From: Pustulibacterium marinum
GTDB lineage: Bacteria > Bacteroidota > Bacteroidia > Flavobacteriales > Flavobacteriaceae
Reading direction: 5' to 3'
NCBI RefSeq assembly: GCF_900116665.1
Contig: NZ_FPBK01000011.1
Span: 1-64,000 of the forward strand
DNA: 64,000 nt
In this document: positions 28,201-36,108 of the stretch, one piece after another
Position numbering within the stretch: the stretch's first letter is position 1
Layout: every line of letters begins with the position of its first letter
The notes under the pieces: generated by a model
The model's input: only the letters and a program-made list of their open reading frames with translations
Database searches by the model: none
What the model was told of the DNA's origin: nothing
Program-made: the position numbers and the translations under genes

Positions 28201-28510
28201 TGGTCAAAATTTAGATTCTTATTATCCAAGACCGGTATTCAGTGGTAAAAACCATCAGACACAAACCAGATATCTTCAAGATGCTTCTTACATGCGTCTC
28301 AAGAATTTACAAATCGGATATACATTACCATCTAGTGTTACAGAAAAGCTAAAAATGACCAAATTACGTTTGTATGTTTCTGGCGAAAATTTATGGACTC
28401 TTACTAATTTGAGTGAAATTTTTGATCCTGAAACTATTGACAGTGGGTATGGAGGAAACGTATATCCTATTTCTAGAACCATTGCTTTTGGACTTAACTT
28501 AAACTACTAA
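25280..28510 (+). CDS. SusC-type TonB-linked outer-membrane transporter
   Basis: A 1076-residue outer-membrane importer. In order: signal segment (to about residue 38), a carboxypeptidase-D-like beta domain (about 43-125), the motif EEVVVVGYGTQKK typical of SusC proteins, a plug domain (about 135-250, with IRGVATIG and SVSVLKDAAASSIYGSRAP), and the 22-strand barrel to a C-terminal aromatic residue (LNLNY). SusC proteins import oligomers captured by the SusD lipoprotein, energised by TonB. The substrate is unknown because no glycoside hydrolase, peptidase or sulfatase is nearby. No extra N-terminal signalling domain for an anti-sigma factor was seen. Confidence 0.95.
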   Translation: MNLQIKYERLLLSCLQRYLLFSLVMFFAGGLCHSAFAQDQEITLTGTVIAEGDKIPLMGASVVEKNTSNGTATDFDGNFTLKVTSANAVLIVSYVGFKTKEVPLDGQTTIQVNLQEDNLLEEVVVVGYGTQKKVNLTGAVGSVDSEVFESRPVQTAADMLQGTIGGLNITSTGGSLENRASINIRGVATIGAGSTGGPLVLIDGMEGDINAINPQDIESVSVLKDAAASSIYGSRAPFGVILITTKKGVKGIPAVNYSNSFRISSPINMPDMMDSYSFALFFNDANINGGASPFFNDEWLQRIQDYQSGQLTATTIVNPNNPQRWMDGYAGGNANVDWYDALYRDSSFSQEHNMSVRGGGEAITYYFSGNYLDQKGLMQFNRDLFKRYTTTIKLDAKLTDWAKVNVSTRFVREDFGRPSALNDGFFQDLARQGWPTLPIYDPNGFMYSSPSPALGIRDGGRDESQKDWLYQQIQLVLNPIEGWEIFGNFNYRTQNDFRHWDVLQTYNHDVDGNPYLYNLNSNVHEYAYRENYFTTNLYTKYSKTFNEKHNAEIMVGMQSELNKYRNITAERAGVIIASSPVLDLTSGTDSNGNIVAPYVAGQYQNWATQGFFGRLNYDYDGKYLLEVNARYDGTSRFRDDLRWKMFPSFSLGWNIANEDFWSNISEDVNMLKLRGSWGELGNQNTQNWYPTYVTMPVGTANGSWLINGAQPNTSNAPGLVSQSMTWERIQSFNLGVDFSAFDNKLTASFDWFNRKTLDMVGPAPELPAILGVGVPDTNNTDLETYGFEFTASWKQRFESGFGYQIQLTLSDSQTKITRYPNLTGDLGTYRQGQMMGEIWGYETIGIAQSDEQMQSHLESLPNGGQDALGNQWAAGDIMYRDLNGDGRIDSGAYTEGDAGDMRKIGNNTPRFPFSFTLSADYKGFDVRAFFQGIMKRDYWQGSYYFWGASSSGIWWSTGFEQHRDYFRPDADHPLGQNLDSYYPRPVFSGKNHQTQTRYLQDASYMRLKNLQIGYTLPSSVTEKLKMTKLRLYVSGENLWTLTNLSEIFDPETIDSGYGGNVYPISRTIAFGLNLNY

Positions 28511-28513
28511 AAA

Positions 28514-30490
28514 ATGAAAAATACGAATAAACTACATATAGTACTCGTCAGCCTACTAATGTTGATGAGTTGTACCGAAGATTATTTAGACAGACCACCT
28601 TTATCTTCTGTAACTCCTGAAGAATATCTGCAAGAAGAATCACAATTGGCCGCTTATTCTGTAGAAATGTATGGGATGCTACCTTCGCATGCAAATTGGA
28701 GTTTTGGTACTTTTGGGATTGATGCCGACACAGATAACATGGCAGACATGAGTTACAATAACCGGTTTGTACCAGGGCAATGGCGAGTGCCACAAAGTGG
28801 AGGTAACTGGAGTTTTAGTAATATTTACCGTTGTAATTATTTTTTAAATGCCGTAGTTCCTAGATGGGAAAACAACGAGATCATAGGTAACAGTGCTATG
28901 ATTGAACATTACATTGGTGAGATGTACTTTTTCAGAGCATTTGAATACTTTAATAAGGTAATGGCCTTTGGCGATTTTCCTATTGTAGAAGAAGTGCTTC
29001 CGGATGATTTATCCATTCTTACCGAAGCAAGTCAAAGAATGCCTCAAACAGAAGTGGTTCGTTTTATCTTGGAAGATTTGGATAGAGCAATAGAACTGTT
29101 ACAAACGTCGTCTCCAGACGGAAGTAAAAACAGATTGTCAAGAGATTGTGCACTGTTGTTTAAATCGAGAGTAGCATTGTATGAAGGGACTTGGTTAAAG
29201 TATTTTCAAAACACGGCGTTTGTTCCCAATGGTCCGGGATGGCCTGGGGCGGAAAAATCATATAATCAAGGATATATGTATCCTTCAGGCGATATCAATA
29301 GCGAAATTAATTGGTTGTTAGATCAGGCTATGGAAGCTTCAGAAGAAGTAGCCAGTGCACACTCCTTAATCGCAAACAATGGAGTATTACAACAGTCTTT
29401 GACCGATGCTAACAATCAGTATTTTGATATGTTTAGCGATGTTGATATGAGTGGATATGATGAAGTACTTTTGTGGAGAGATTATGACAGAGGTTTGGGG
29501 GTTACTCATAATGTACCGGTATATGCTCAATTAGGGAATAATGGAGTAGGATTAACCAAAGGAATGGTAGATTCTTTTTTAATGAGCAATGGGTTACCAA
29601 TTTATGCATCAGGATCAGGTTATCAGGGAGATGATTATATTAGTGATGTGCGTGAGAATAGAGATGGAAGACTGTGGTTGTTTCTAAAAGAGCCAGATCA
29701 AGTTAATGTTCTATACGAAGCTTCAGAAGGTGACCATGCTACACCAATAGAGCCAATTCCAGATATTACCAATTCTAATCCAGAACAAGGATATTCTACC
29801 GGATATACAATACGCAAGGGACTTTCGTATGATCAAGCACAAACTGTTAATGGAGGTGGAGCCACAGGTTCAATTGTTTTCAGAGCAGTAGAGGCATATT
29901 TAAATTATATGGAAGCTAGTTATGAAAGAACAGGAGGAATTAATGGTACGGCCGCTCAATATTGGCATGCAATAAGACAAAGAGCCATGGTAAATATAGA
30001 TTATCAGGCTACCATTTCTGCTACAAATATGAATATAGAAGGTCAAGGAGATTGGGGAGCATATTCCGGAGGAACTTTAATTGCTCCAACTTTATACAAC
30101 ATTAGAAGAGAACGTAGAAATGAATTAATGGCTGAAGGACTTCGTTACATGGATCTCAAAAGATGGCGCGCTATGGATCAAATGGTTAATGACCCTTACC
30201 ATATTGAAGGTTTTAAATTGTGGGGACCAATGCAAGATTGGTATGATGATCTCACCTACGGAACGGGAACTTCAAATGTATCAGCCCCTTCAACCAGCGA
30301 ATATTTACGTCCATATGAAAAAACAGGAAATGAACTGGTTTACAACGGATATCGTTGGAACATGGCTCATTATTTAGAACCAATAGCAATACAACATTTC
30401 TTAATTACATCAGAAGGTAATAATGTAGATAGTTCACCTATTTATCAAAACCCCAATTGGCCAACAACGGCTAATCAAGGGCCTCAATAA
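28514..30490 (+). CDS. SusD-family nutrient-binding lipoprotein
   Basis: A 658-residue surface lipoprotein with the signal and lipobox LLMLMSC near residue 20 and the N-terminal DYLDRPPLSSVTPEEYL typical of the family. TPR-like helical segments (about 100-330) and the C-terminal IRRERRNELMAEGLRYMDLKRW follow, the latter a conserved SusD signature. It binds substrate at the cell surface as a lid on the SusC barrel. It starts four bases after susC. Its length is at the upper end of the family. Substrate cannot be inferred. A strong terminator follows, so the operon contains only these two genes. Confidence 0.95.
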   Translation: MKNTNKLHIVLVSLLMLMSCTEDYLDRPPLSSVTPEEYLQEESQLAAYSVEMYGMLPSHANWSFGTFGIDADTDNMADMSYNNRFVPGQWRVPQSGGNWSFSNIYRCNYFLNAVVPRWENNEIIGNSAMIEHYIGEMYFFRAFEYFNKVMAFGDFPIVEEVLPDDLSILTEASQRMPQTEVVRFILEDLDRAIELLQTSSPDGSKNRLSRDCALLFKSRVALYEGTWLKYFQNTAFVPNGPGWPGAEKSYNQGYMYPSGDINSEINWLLDQAMEASEEVASAHSLIANNGVLQQSLTDANNQYFDMFSDVDMSGYDEVLLWRDYDRGLGVTHNVPVYAQLGNNGVGLTKGMVDSFLMSNGLPIYASGSGYQGDDYISDVRENRDGRLWLFLKEPDQVNVLYEASEGDHATPIEPIPDITNSNPEQGYSTGYTIRKGLSYDQAQTVNGGGATGSIVFRAVEAYLNYMEASYERTGGINGTAAQYWHAIRQRAMVNIDYQATISATNMNIEGQGDWGAYSGGTLIAPTLYNIRRERRNELMAEGLRYMDLKRWRAMDQMVNDPYHIEGFKLWGPMQDWYDDLTYGTGTSNVSAPSTSEYLRPYEKTGNELVYNGYRWNMAHYLEPIAIQHFLITSEGNNVDSSPIYQNPNWPTTANQGPQ

Positions 30491-30515
30491 GATACCTTTA
30501 AAGTTTTGTTTTTTT

Positions 30516-30547
30516 AGCCTGATGTTTCAACAGCATCAGGCTTTTTT
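30516..30547 (+). terminator. Intrinsic terminator after susCD
   Basis: AGCCTGATG (30516-30524) pairs perfectly with CATCAGGCT (30534-30542), followed by a T-run. Confidence 0.92.
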
Positions 30548-30660
30548 AATTCTTTTTAATGGTATACTCACAACGTTTTACACCGGCAAGTAATCGTACC
30601 TAATTCAAATGGATAGTAGGTTTATAAAATATTTTATAACTTTATCGTAAATAGCTAGTT

Positions 30661-31914
30661 TTACTTCTTTTTATCTTTCTTTTGTTCACTTTCCGGATGT
30701 AATTTAGCTCGTAACATACTCATATCATCACTGATTTTACGATCTACTATTTTGGCATAGTGTTGCGTAGTTCGTAAGGATTTATGCCCCAACATGCGAC
30801 TTACAGATTCAATAGGAACGCCATTAGAAAGCGTGACAGTTGTGGCAAAGGTGTGACGTGCTAAGTGTGTGGTTAGGTTCTTCTTAATGCCACAGAGTTC
30901 AGCTATTTCTTTAAGAAACGCATTGGACTTCTGGTTACTTAATACCGGTAAAATATAAGGACCTCGTTTGACTTCTGGATGATCCTGATATTTCTTTAAA
31001 ATTTCCATAGCCATGGGAAGTAAAGGAATGCTACTTACCGAATCCGTTTTGGTTCGTTTGGTTTTAATCCATTGGTAACCGTCAATTCCTTTAATGATAT
31101 CATCAGTGGTTAACTTCTTCACATCAGCATAAGCCAAACCGGTATAACAGGAAAATAGAAACATATCGCGTACAATGCGTAAACGATCAAAATGCAAGTC
31201 TTTTTCATACAAGATCACGATTTCTTCTTGTGTTAGAAATTCTCTTTCTACGGGTTTGAATTGGGCTTTGTAATTGTAGAAGGGATCTCTTTCCATCCAA
31301 CCATTGGCCAATGCTATTCGAATAATTTTTTTAAAGTTATTGATGTATTTAAGCGTAGAGTTGTGGTTACACTTGCGTACCGTTTTTAAATAATACTCTA
31401 ACTTATTGATGAATTGATAATCAATGTCATTCAATCGATAATCATCATTTTTGTATTCTTCTTTGATAAAGGCTTCTAAATGGCTGTAACAAGTCCAATA
31501 GCGGCTTGCTGTAGAAGCACTGATGTCTTTGTCTACCAAGGTGTCCATTCGTTTGTTATGTTCCTCGAAAACGGCTAATAACAATTTAGATTTGATATTG
31601 GAACCTCCTCTAAGGTCATACATGAAGTTTTTTACGGTTACTTCAGTATCTGAATCAATATAGGATTGATGGATTCTGTTGAGTTTGTGTTTTAAATTAG
31701 AGATATGGTCGTTAATCTCTTTGGCATCACGATTGTTGCCATTGACTTTTTCGCTATTGGCATTCCATAGCTTGGGATCAATTCTACGGGAGATACTATA
31801 CTCTGCTCTTTGTCCATTAACAACCAATCTAAGGATAATGGGAACAAAACCAGCTTTATTTTTCTTAGCTAATTTTAAATAAAAGTGTACATGATAATCC
31901 GTCTTCATAAGCAT
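30661..31914 (-). CDS. int: Tyrosine recombinase, ICE integrase
   Basis: A 417-residue site-specific recombinase that would integrate and excise the element. It has an N-terminal arm-binding domain (about 1-95), a SAM-like core-binding domain (about 105-210) and the catalytic domain (about 225-400). Catalytic residues seen are H350 and R353 in HLARHTF, H377 in LGHKSL, and the nucleophile Y386 in TTQHYAKI. The box I arginine is missing: the motif reads YTGLAYADV with Ala261. IntDOT of CTnDOT also lacks this arginine. A second Met at residue 3 is an alternative start. It reads away from ssrA, with 260 bases of probable attachment-site DNA between. Confidence 0.93.
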   Translation of the reverse strand: MLMKTDYHVHFYLKLAKKNKAGFVPIILRLVVNGQRAEYSISRRIDPKLWNANSEKVNGNNRDAKEINDHISNLKHKLNRIHQSYIDSDTEVTVKNFMYDLRGGSNIKSKLLLAVFEEHNKRMDTLVDKDISASTASRYWTCYSHLEAFIKEEYKNDDYRLNDIDYQFINKLEYYLKTVRKCNHNSTLKYINNFKKIIRIALANGWMERDPFYNYKAQFKPVEREFLTQEEIVILYEKDLHFDRLRIVRDMFLFSCYTGLAYADVKKLTTDDIIKGIDGYQWIKTKRTKTDSVSSIPLLPMAMEILKKYQDHPEVKRGPYILPVLSNQKSNAFLKEIAELCGIKKNLTTHLARHTFATTVTLSNGVPIESVSRMLGHKSLRTTQHYAKIVDRKISDDMSMLRAKLHPESEQKKDKKK

Positions 31915-32021
31915 TTACATTAAAAAGTTATATAAGAATTTGATCTAAAATTGAAAAAATCAACTCAATAATCAAAATGCTTTAACATTTGTAAAATGCT
32001 GTAAAACAACGTTTTTAGTGC

Positions 32022-32111
32022 TTTAGCGACACCCCCTTTGGTGGGTATCAGGGGGGTATCCATATAGGTGTCGCTAAATATGATTTTATTTGCTATTTTA
32101 TGACACCTATA
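32022..32111. repeat. GACACC inverted-repeat cluster next to integrase
   Basis: A perfect 12-bp inverted repeat has arms TTTAGCGACACC (32022-32033) and GGTGTCGCTAAA (32067-32078). A nested pair ACCCCC/GGGGGT lies at 32031-32036 and 32052-32057. The second arm also forms a 10-bp inverted repeat, TATAGGTGTC (32063-32072) with GACACCTATA (32102-32111). The position between the integrase gene and the tmRNA 3' end fits arm-type sites for integrase or excisionase binding. Confidence 0.65.
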
Positions 32112-32116
32112 AAAAT

Positions 32117-32155
32117 GAAAAACCCTGTAAATCATACGATTACAGGGTTTTTAAA
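32117..32155 (-). terminator. Intrinsic terminator of ssrA
   Basis: CCCTGTAA and TTACAGGG arms (about 32123-32130 and 32140-32147) are extended by A/T pairs, and the minus strand continues into a T-run. It lies on the element side of the presumed attachment site. Confidence 0.8.
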
Positions 32156-32174
32156 GTTGTTTGGAGTATAAAAA

Positions 32175-32204
32175 GTGGAGTCGGAGAGAATCGAACTCTC
32201 GTCC
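32175..32204. other. Probable attachment site at the ssrA 3' end
   Basis: This is the T-arm and acceptor 3' strand of the tmRNA, the segment most often used as a core site by integrases of mobile elements. A second copy should exist at the far left end of the element, outside the window, so the exact core cannot be defined here. Confidence 0.45.
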
Positions 32205-32574
32205 AAACAAGCAACCAAAATGCTTTCTACATGCTTAGTCTTCGTTTAATTGTCGACGCGCAACTGACCGAAAACCGCCCACTACACGCTTAGCTTCTGA
32301 GAGATTTGAAACTTCACCGAAGCAAGATCCGTTTCTATGTTGACTTTTATGGTGCCTCAAAAAAGATCGCCGTCAACAAGGGCTATCCAGAGACATCCAG
32401 CCTTTCCGCCTTGCGGAAACGTGGCGTTAATCCTACTATAAATTCAGATTACGCAGCTAGAGCGTAGTTATTCTCGCCATTTAAAATGGTTGGAATAGAG
32501 ATTTACGAGCATTACTTCCATAGCTCGGCATGCTTACACCTCAATTAGACTCGCTGTCAAAACCAGTCGACCCC
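32176..32574 (-). ncRNA. ssrA: Transfer-messenger RNA (tmRNA)
   Basis: This RNA rescues stalled ribosomes and tags unfinished proteins. The 5' end begins GGGGTCGACTGG (32574 downward) and the 3' end has GTTCGATTCTC in the T-arm. The seven acceptor pairs GGGGTCG/CGACTCC form fully, with one G-T pair. The tag frame (32449-32478) starts with GGC and encodes GENNYALAA followed by TAA, giving the tag (A)GENNYALAA seen in flavobacteria. The CCA end is not encoded: the DNA reads A-C-T after the acceptor stem. The length of about 399 bases is normal. The integrase gene of the ICE lies just past its 3' end. Confidence 0.97.
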
Positions 32575-32617
32575 ATTAAAGTTTTGTAAAAGAACTTCCT
32601 TTTATATAAAAGGGTAG

Positions 32618-32625
32618 CAAATGTA
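32618..32625 (-). promoter_or_regulatory. Promoter -7 element of ssrA
   Basis: The minus strand reads TACATTTG, an exact match to the Bacteroidetes -7 consensus TAnnTTTG, about 45 bases upstream of the mature tmRNA 5' end. A clear -33 element was not seen. Confidence 0.6.
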
Positions 32626-32749
32626 TTGTAAATAATAGATATGATGAAATATCCAATACTAAAATTTTGTTAGAGGTATCAACTTAAGGCTAATTTATGA
32701 TGATAACTATTGAAAAGGCTATGTTTATTGGATTCTGTCAATTTAAAAA

Positions 32750-32780
32750 TTGCAAACCAATCACATTCCAGTTAAATTTG
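32750..32780 (+). promoter_or_regulatory. Promoter of the dehydrogenase gene
   Basis: TTGC (32750-32753) is followed after 19 bases by TAAATTTG (32773-32780), matching the Bacteroidetes -33 and -7 elements. Transcription would begin near 32787, which supports the ATG at 32804 rather than an earlier start. Confidence 0.65.
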
Positions 32781-32803
32781 TAGTAATACCTAAAACCAAT
32801 CAT

Positions 32804-34018
32804 ATGAAATTTGGAATCATTAGAGAACGAAAAAATCCACCCGATAGAAGAGTGGTATTGTCACCAGAAGCTTGTGAAGTTTTATTAAAGAAATTTCCAA
32901 AAGCTTCTATTGCTGTTGAACGTTCTCCTATTCGAGTTTTTTTGGAAGATGCTTATGAAAAGGCTCGTTGTTCAATTACTGATGATGTTTCTGATTGTGA
33001 TGTATTACTTGGAGTGAAAGAAGTCCCAATGGAAGCATTGATTCCAAATAAAAAATATTTTTTCTTTTCGCACACCATTAAAAAACAGCCTTATAATAGA
33101 GGTTTGTTACAAACAATTTTGGAGAAAAATATAGAATTGTATGACCATGAAGTGATTACCAAAGAAAATGGTCAACGTTTGGTAGCCTTTGGTAGATATG
33201 CCGGAATTGTTGGCGCCTATAACGGTTTTAGAACAGTTGGATTAAAATATAGAGCGTTTGATTTACCAAAAGCTGAAAGTTTACCAAATCAAAAAGGGCT
33301 GATTTCAGAATTGAATCATATCAAATCAAAATTACCTCAAAACCTGAAGATTTTATTAACCGGAAAAGGAAGAGTAGGGAATGGCGCAAAGGAAATGCTC
33401 GATGCTATGGAACTAAAAAAAGTTACGGTGAATGAGTATTTGCACCATACTTTTGAAGAACCTGTATATTGTCAAATAGATGTTTTGGAATACAACAAAC
33501 GCAAAGATGGGCAGCATTTAGGAAGAACAGATTTCTACCAACATCCGGAAGCGTATGAATCCAATTTTATGCGTTTTGCCAAAGTAACGGACTTTTACAT
33601 TGCCGGCCATTTCTTTGGAGATGGTGCGCCGTATTTGTTCACCAGAGAAGATGCCAAAAATGAAAAGTTCAAGATCAAAGTAGTGGCCGATGTAAGTTGT
33701 GATATTGACGGACCTGTTGCTTGTACCATAAAACCTTCTACCATTGCAGATCCTATTTACGGATACGATCCTGAGACAGAATCAGAAACTGATTTTATGG
33801 ATGAAAAAGCTATTGCAGTGATGGCGGTAGATAATTTACCTTGTGAATTACCTGCAGATGCTAGTGAAGGTTTTGGAGAGATGTTTGTAAAATACGTGAT
33901 TCCTGCTTTTTTCAATAATGATAAAAATGGCGTTTTAGAAAGAGCCAGAATGACGCAAAATGGAAAACTTACTGAGCGATACGCGTATTTACAAGATTTT
34001 GTAGACGGCAAAGAATAA
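32804..34018 (+). CDS. Alanine/saccharopine dehydrogenase-like NAD(P)-dependent oxidoreductase
   Basis: A 404-residue cytoplasmic enzyme. The N-terminus MKFGIIRERKNPPDRRVVLSP matches the AlaDH/PNT N-terminal domain, and the centre has a Rossmann-type ILLTGKGRVGNGAKEML (about residues 183-199). Length and the pairing of these domains fit lysine-forming saccharopine dehydrogenase-like proteins and alanine dehydrogenase relatives. The exact substrate is not clear. I place the start at 32804 because a good promoter lies just upstream; the longer frame from 32750 would run through that promoter. It is the first chromosomal gene right of ssrA and ends at a bidirectional terminator. Confidence 0.85.
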   Translation: MKFGIIRERKNPPDRRVVLSPEACEVLLKKFPKASIAVERSPIRVFLEDAYEKARCSITDDVSDCDVLLGVKEVPMEALIPNKKYFFFSHTIKKQPYNRGLLQTILEKNIELYDHEVITKENGQRLVAFGRYAGIVGAYNGFRTVGLKYRAFDLPKAESLPNQKGLISELNHIKSKLPQNLKILLTGKGRVGNGAKEMLDAMELKKVTVNEYLHHTFEEPVYCQIDVLEYNKRKDGQHLGRTDFYQHPEAYESNFMRFAKVTDFYIAGHFFGDGAPYLFTREDAKNEKFKIKVVADVSCDIDGPVACTIKPSTIADPIYGYDPETESETDFMDEKAIAVMAVDNLPCELPADASEGFGEMFVKYVIPAFFNNDKNGVLERARMTQNGKLTERYAYLQDFVDGKE

Positions 34019-34040
34019 AATCAATCAAAAATATAAAAGA

Positions 34041-34070
34041 AAGGAGTAGCAGAAAAGCTACTCCTTTTTT
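34041..34070. terminator. Bidirectional terminator, copy 1 of an identical pair
   Basis: GGAGTAGC and GCTACTCC form a perfect 8-bp stem around AGAAAA, with T-runs on both strands. It separates two convergent genes. The full 30 bases are identical to 36079-36108. Confidence 0.9.
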
Positions 34071-34088
34071 ATGAAAAGAGCTGTTTTT

Positions 34089-36002
34089 TTAAGACTTTGA
34101 TAAGTCAATCATCATATCAATTTCTTTCACTAAGGCATCGTTGTTGCCGCTATAACCTACTTTGGTGAAATTCCAGGTACCATCAGGACCAATGATTATT
34201 TTAGTAGGAATTCCGGTTATCCCAAAAGAGTTGGCCGTATTGTATTTTCCTGATTCCTCATCATGCTGATCAATACCCACATGGAAACTGTAATTGTTTT
34301 TTTCAATAAAATCAGCTACACTTTGGTTTCTATCTTTACCATTTTCAAAAGTATCTACAAAGATAAAGGCTACGTCTGGGTTGTCTTTGTATTTGGTCAC
34401 AGCTGTTTGCATACCAGGGAAAGAAGCCCTACACGGCCCGCACCAAGTTGCCCAAAAATCTAAAACAACAGTTTTTCCTTTAAGACTTTTAAGGTCTATC
34501 TTATTTCCTTCTAAATCATTGAAAGCAAAATCGGGCGATTTTTTGTTGATCATTTCAGATTTTAAGTCGTTTAGCATTTTTTGTTTTGCTAAATCTTCTA
34601 AACCAGCCAAAGTAGTTTCAAAGTCTTTTTCATTGCTATTAACTTCCTTGTAGGCCGTATGGTAATATTCTTTTGTTTTTGCTGTAGCTTTTCCCTCTTT
34701 AATTGCAATTTCTGCTTGTTCTTTTGCTTTTTCAAATTGCTTGTCAGCTACTAAAAACTGAACATAACGCTCGTTAATTTCGGGTGATTGATCACCTTCT
34801 ACTGCCTTTTTTTGATATTCAATAGCTGTTTTAAGATCGCCTAATTTATAATTAATTAGTCCATAGGTATCAGCATACATCGCGTACGTAGATGACAAGG
34901 ATTCCTTGTATTGTTTAGGAGAATAATAATAATACGTGTCTGCTTTAGGACTGTTCATAGACGTGGTTAAAAGTGCTAAAGATTTTTTTGACATCTCTTT
35001 TGCTTTTTCCAACTCTTCACCTTTTTCTGCTAATGCCCAAGCTTTTGAATTTAGTACTCGTGCATAAGTATCTGGTGTCATTTTTTTATAATAATAATTT
35101 GCTTTTTCAGTGTCGCCTTCTTTCTCATAAGCGTTAGCCAAGCTTTGTAAAAAGAAATTGGTATAATTAAGATTTGAATGAGATCCCATAGTTGCTAAAT
35201 AATCATCAACAACTTTTGACTTTCCATCTAAATCTTTTGCTTCCATAAAATCTTTGTAGAATAACTCACTTGATGCTAAACTTTGTGGATATTTTTTTGC
35301 AATGATTGGGTTTATAGAATCTAATTTATCTTCTTGTTTATTGATTTCATAGAACAAAGCAAGCTTGGCTATTTCTTTTTCATTCAACTCATTTTTCTCT
35401 TCATAATATTTTATTCGCTCTAATAAATAGGCATTATAGCTAGCTTTGTCTTTATTTTTTAATTGTCTTAGATAAATGTTATCAAAACTACTTTCTAGTG
35501 TTTTATCAGTTTTAAAATCTTCATCCATCAAAGCTAATACGGAATCGGTTTCTTTTTTAAGGTCAAAGTGTTTGTTGGAAGTATTGAAATGATAAAATGC
35601 TCCTTTGGAAGCTTTAGAACCTTTTACAAGTTTGTTTTCATCATTGTATAGCGGAATTATAAATCCTTCTCCTTTATTATTATCAACCTTTTCATTTGCT
35701 TTAATACTGATAGCAACTAAAGTGGCAGAATCGGGAATAGCGATGGAGGCTTTCCATTGATCTTCTGTTTGTTTAAAATCGAGATCTTCGGTGTAATATT
35801 TATTGTTTACATAGTATTGATAAATACTTTCTAAGATAGTAATACTATCAGCCAGATAGCTTAACTCAATTGTTTCTCCAGGAATGGGCATTGCTTTAGA
35901 AATATGCAAGGCACCAAAGTCTTTTCCGGTTTTTGCTTCTTTTTCTTCTTGACAAGACAAGAGTGTAGCTGTGGCTGCAACAGCAATCATAAGTTTTTTC
36001 AT
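34089..36002 (-). CDS. TPR-containing TlpA-like thioredoxin lipoprotein
   Basis: A 637-residue exported lipoprotein. The lipobox TLLSC is at about residue 17. A beta-rich N-terminal region (about 30-150) is followed by helical TPR-like repeats (about 180-450), and a thioredoxin-fold AhpC/TlpA domain (about 500-635) contains WATWCGPCRASFPG. The CGPC pair suggests disulfide reduction in the periplasm, for example for cytochrome c maturation or rescue of oxidised proteins. Proteins of this build are common in flavobacteria and mostly uncharacterised. The gene stands alone between two identical hairpins and is convergent with the dehydrogenase. Confidence 0.88.
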   Translation of the reverse strand: MKKLMIAVAATATLLSCQEEKEAKTGKDFGALHISKAMPIPGETIELSYLADSITILESIYQYYVNNKYYTEDLDFKQTEDQWKASIAIPDSATLVAISIKANEKVDNNKGEGFIIPLYNDENKLVKGSKASKGAFYHFNTSNKHFDLKKETDSVLALMDEDFKTDKTLESSFDNIYLRQLKNKDKASYNAYLLERIKYYEEKNELNEKEIAKLALFYEINKQEDKLDSINPIIAKKYPQSLASSELFYKDFMEAKDLDGKSKVVDDYLATMGSHSNLNYTNFFLQSLANAYEKEGDTEKANYYYKKMTPDTYARVLNSKAWALAEKGEELEKAKEMSKKSLALLTTSMNSPKADTYYYYSPKQYKESLSSTYAMYADTYGLINYKLGDLKTAIEYQKKAVEGDQSPEINERYVQFLVADKQFEKAKEQAEIAIKEGKATAKTKEYYHTAYKEVNSNEKDFETTLAGLEDLAKQKMLNDLKSEMINKKSPDFAFNDLEGNKIDLKSLKGKTVVLDFWATWCGPCRASFPGMQTAVTKYKDNPDVAFIFVDTFENGKDRNQSVADFIEKNNYSFHVGIDQHDEESGKYNTANSFGITGIPTKIIIGPDGTWNFTKVGYSGNNDALVKEIDMMIDLSKS

Positions 36003-36078
36003 CTAATTCGTTTTTGATTCGATATTAAATATACGAAAATACTTATTATTTTGAAGTTTTATATTGAAATAAAAAATT

Positions 36079-36108
36079 AAGGAGTAGCAGAAAAGCTACT
36101 CCTTTTTT
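36079..36108. terminator. Bidirectional terminator, copy 2 of an identical pair
   Basis: The same 30 bases as 34041-34070. On the minus strand the stem begins inside the last codons of the DUF1361 gene: its TAG stop is within the stem. A T-rich stretch follows on that strand. Confidence 0.85.

Larger units (their letters stand above)
1..32175. mobile_element. Integrative and conjugative element (ICE), right-hand part
   Basis: The segment starts inside a Bacteroidetes conjugation operon (TraF to TraN) and ends with a tyrosine integrase that lies next to the 3' end of the tmRNA gene. Between them are typical ICE accessory genes: a metal efflux operon, a histone H1-like gene, an ssb remnant, an EptA/PAP2/two-component locus and a SusC/SusD pair. 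The tra genes look clearly more G+C-rich than the chromosomal genes to the right of ssrA. The right boundary at the ssrA 3' end is inferred, because integrases of this kind often use tRNA or tmRNA 3' ends. The left end, relaxase, coupling protein and second copy of the attachment site are outside the window. Two independent elements side by side cannot be excluded. Confidence 0.75.

Noticed and set aside
32090-32293. A 67-codon plus-strand frame over the ssrA 3' region
   Set aside because: It overlaps the tmRNA terminator and T-arm, which are well supported on the other strand.
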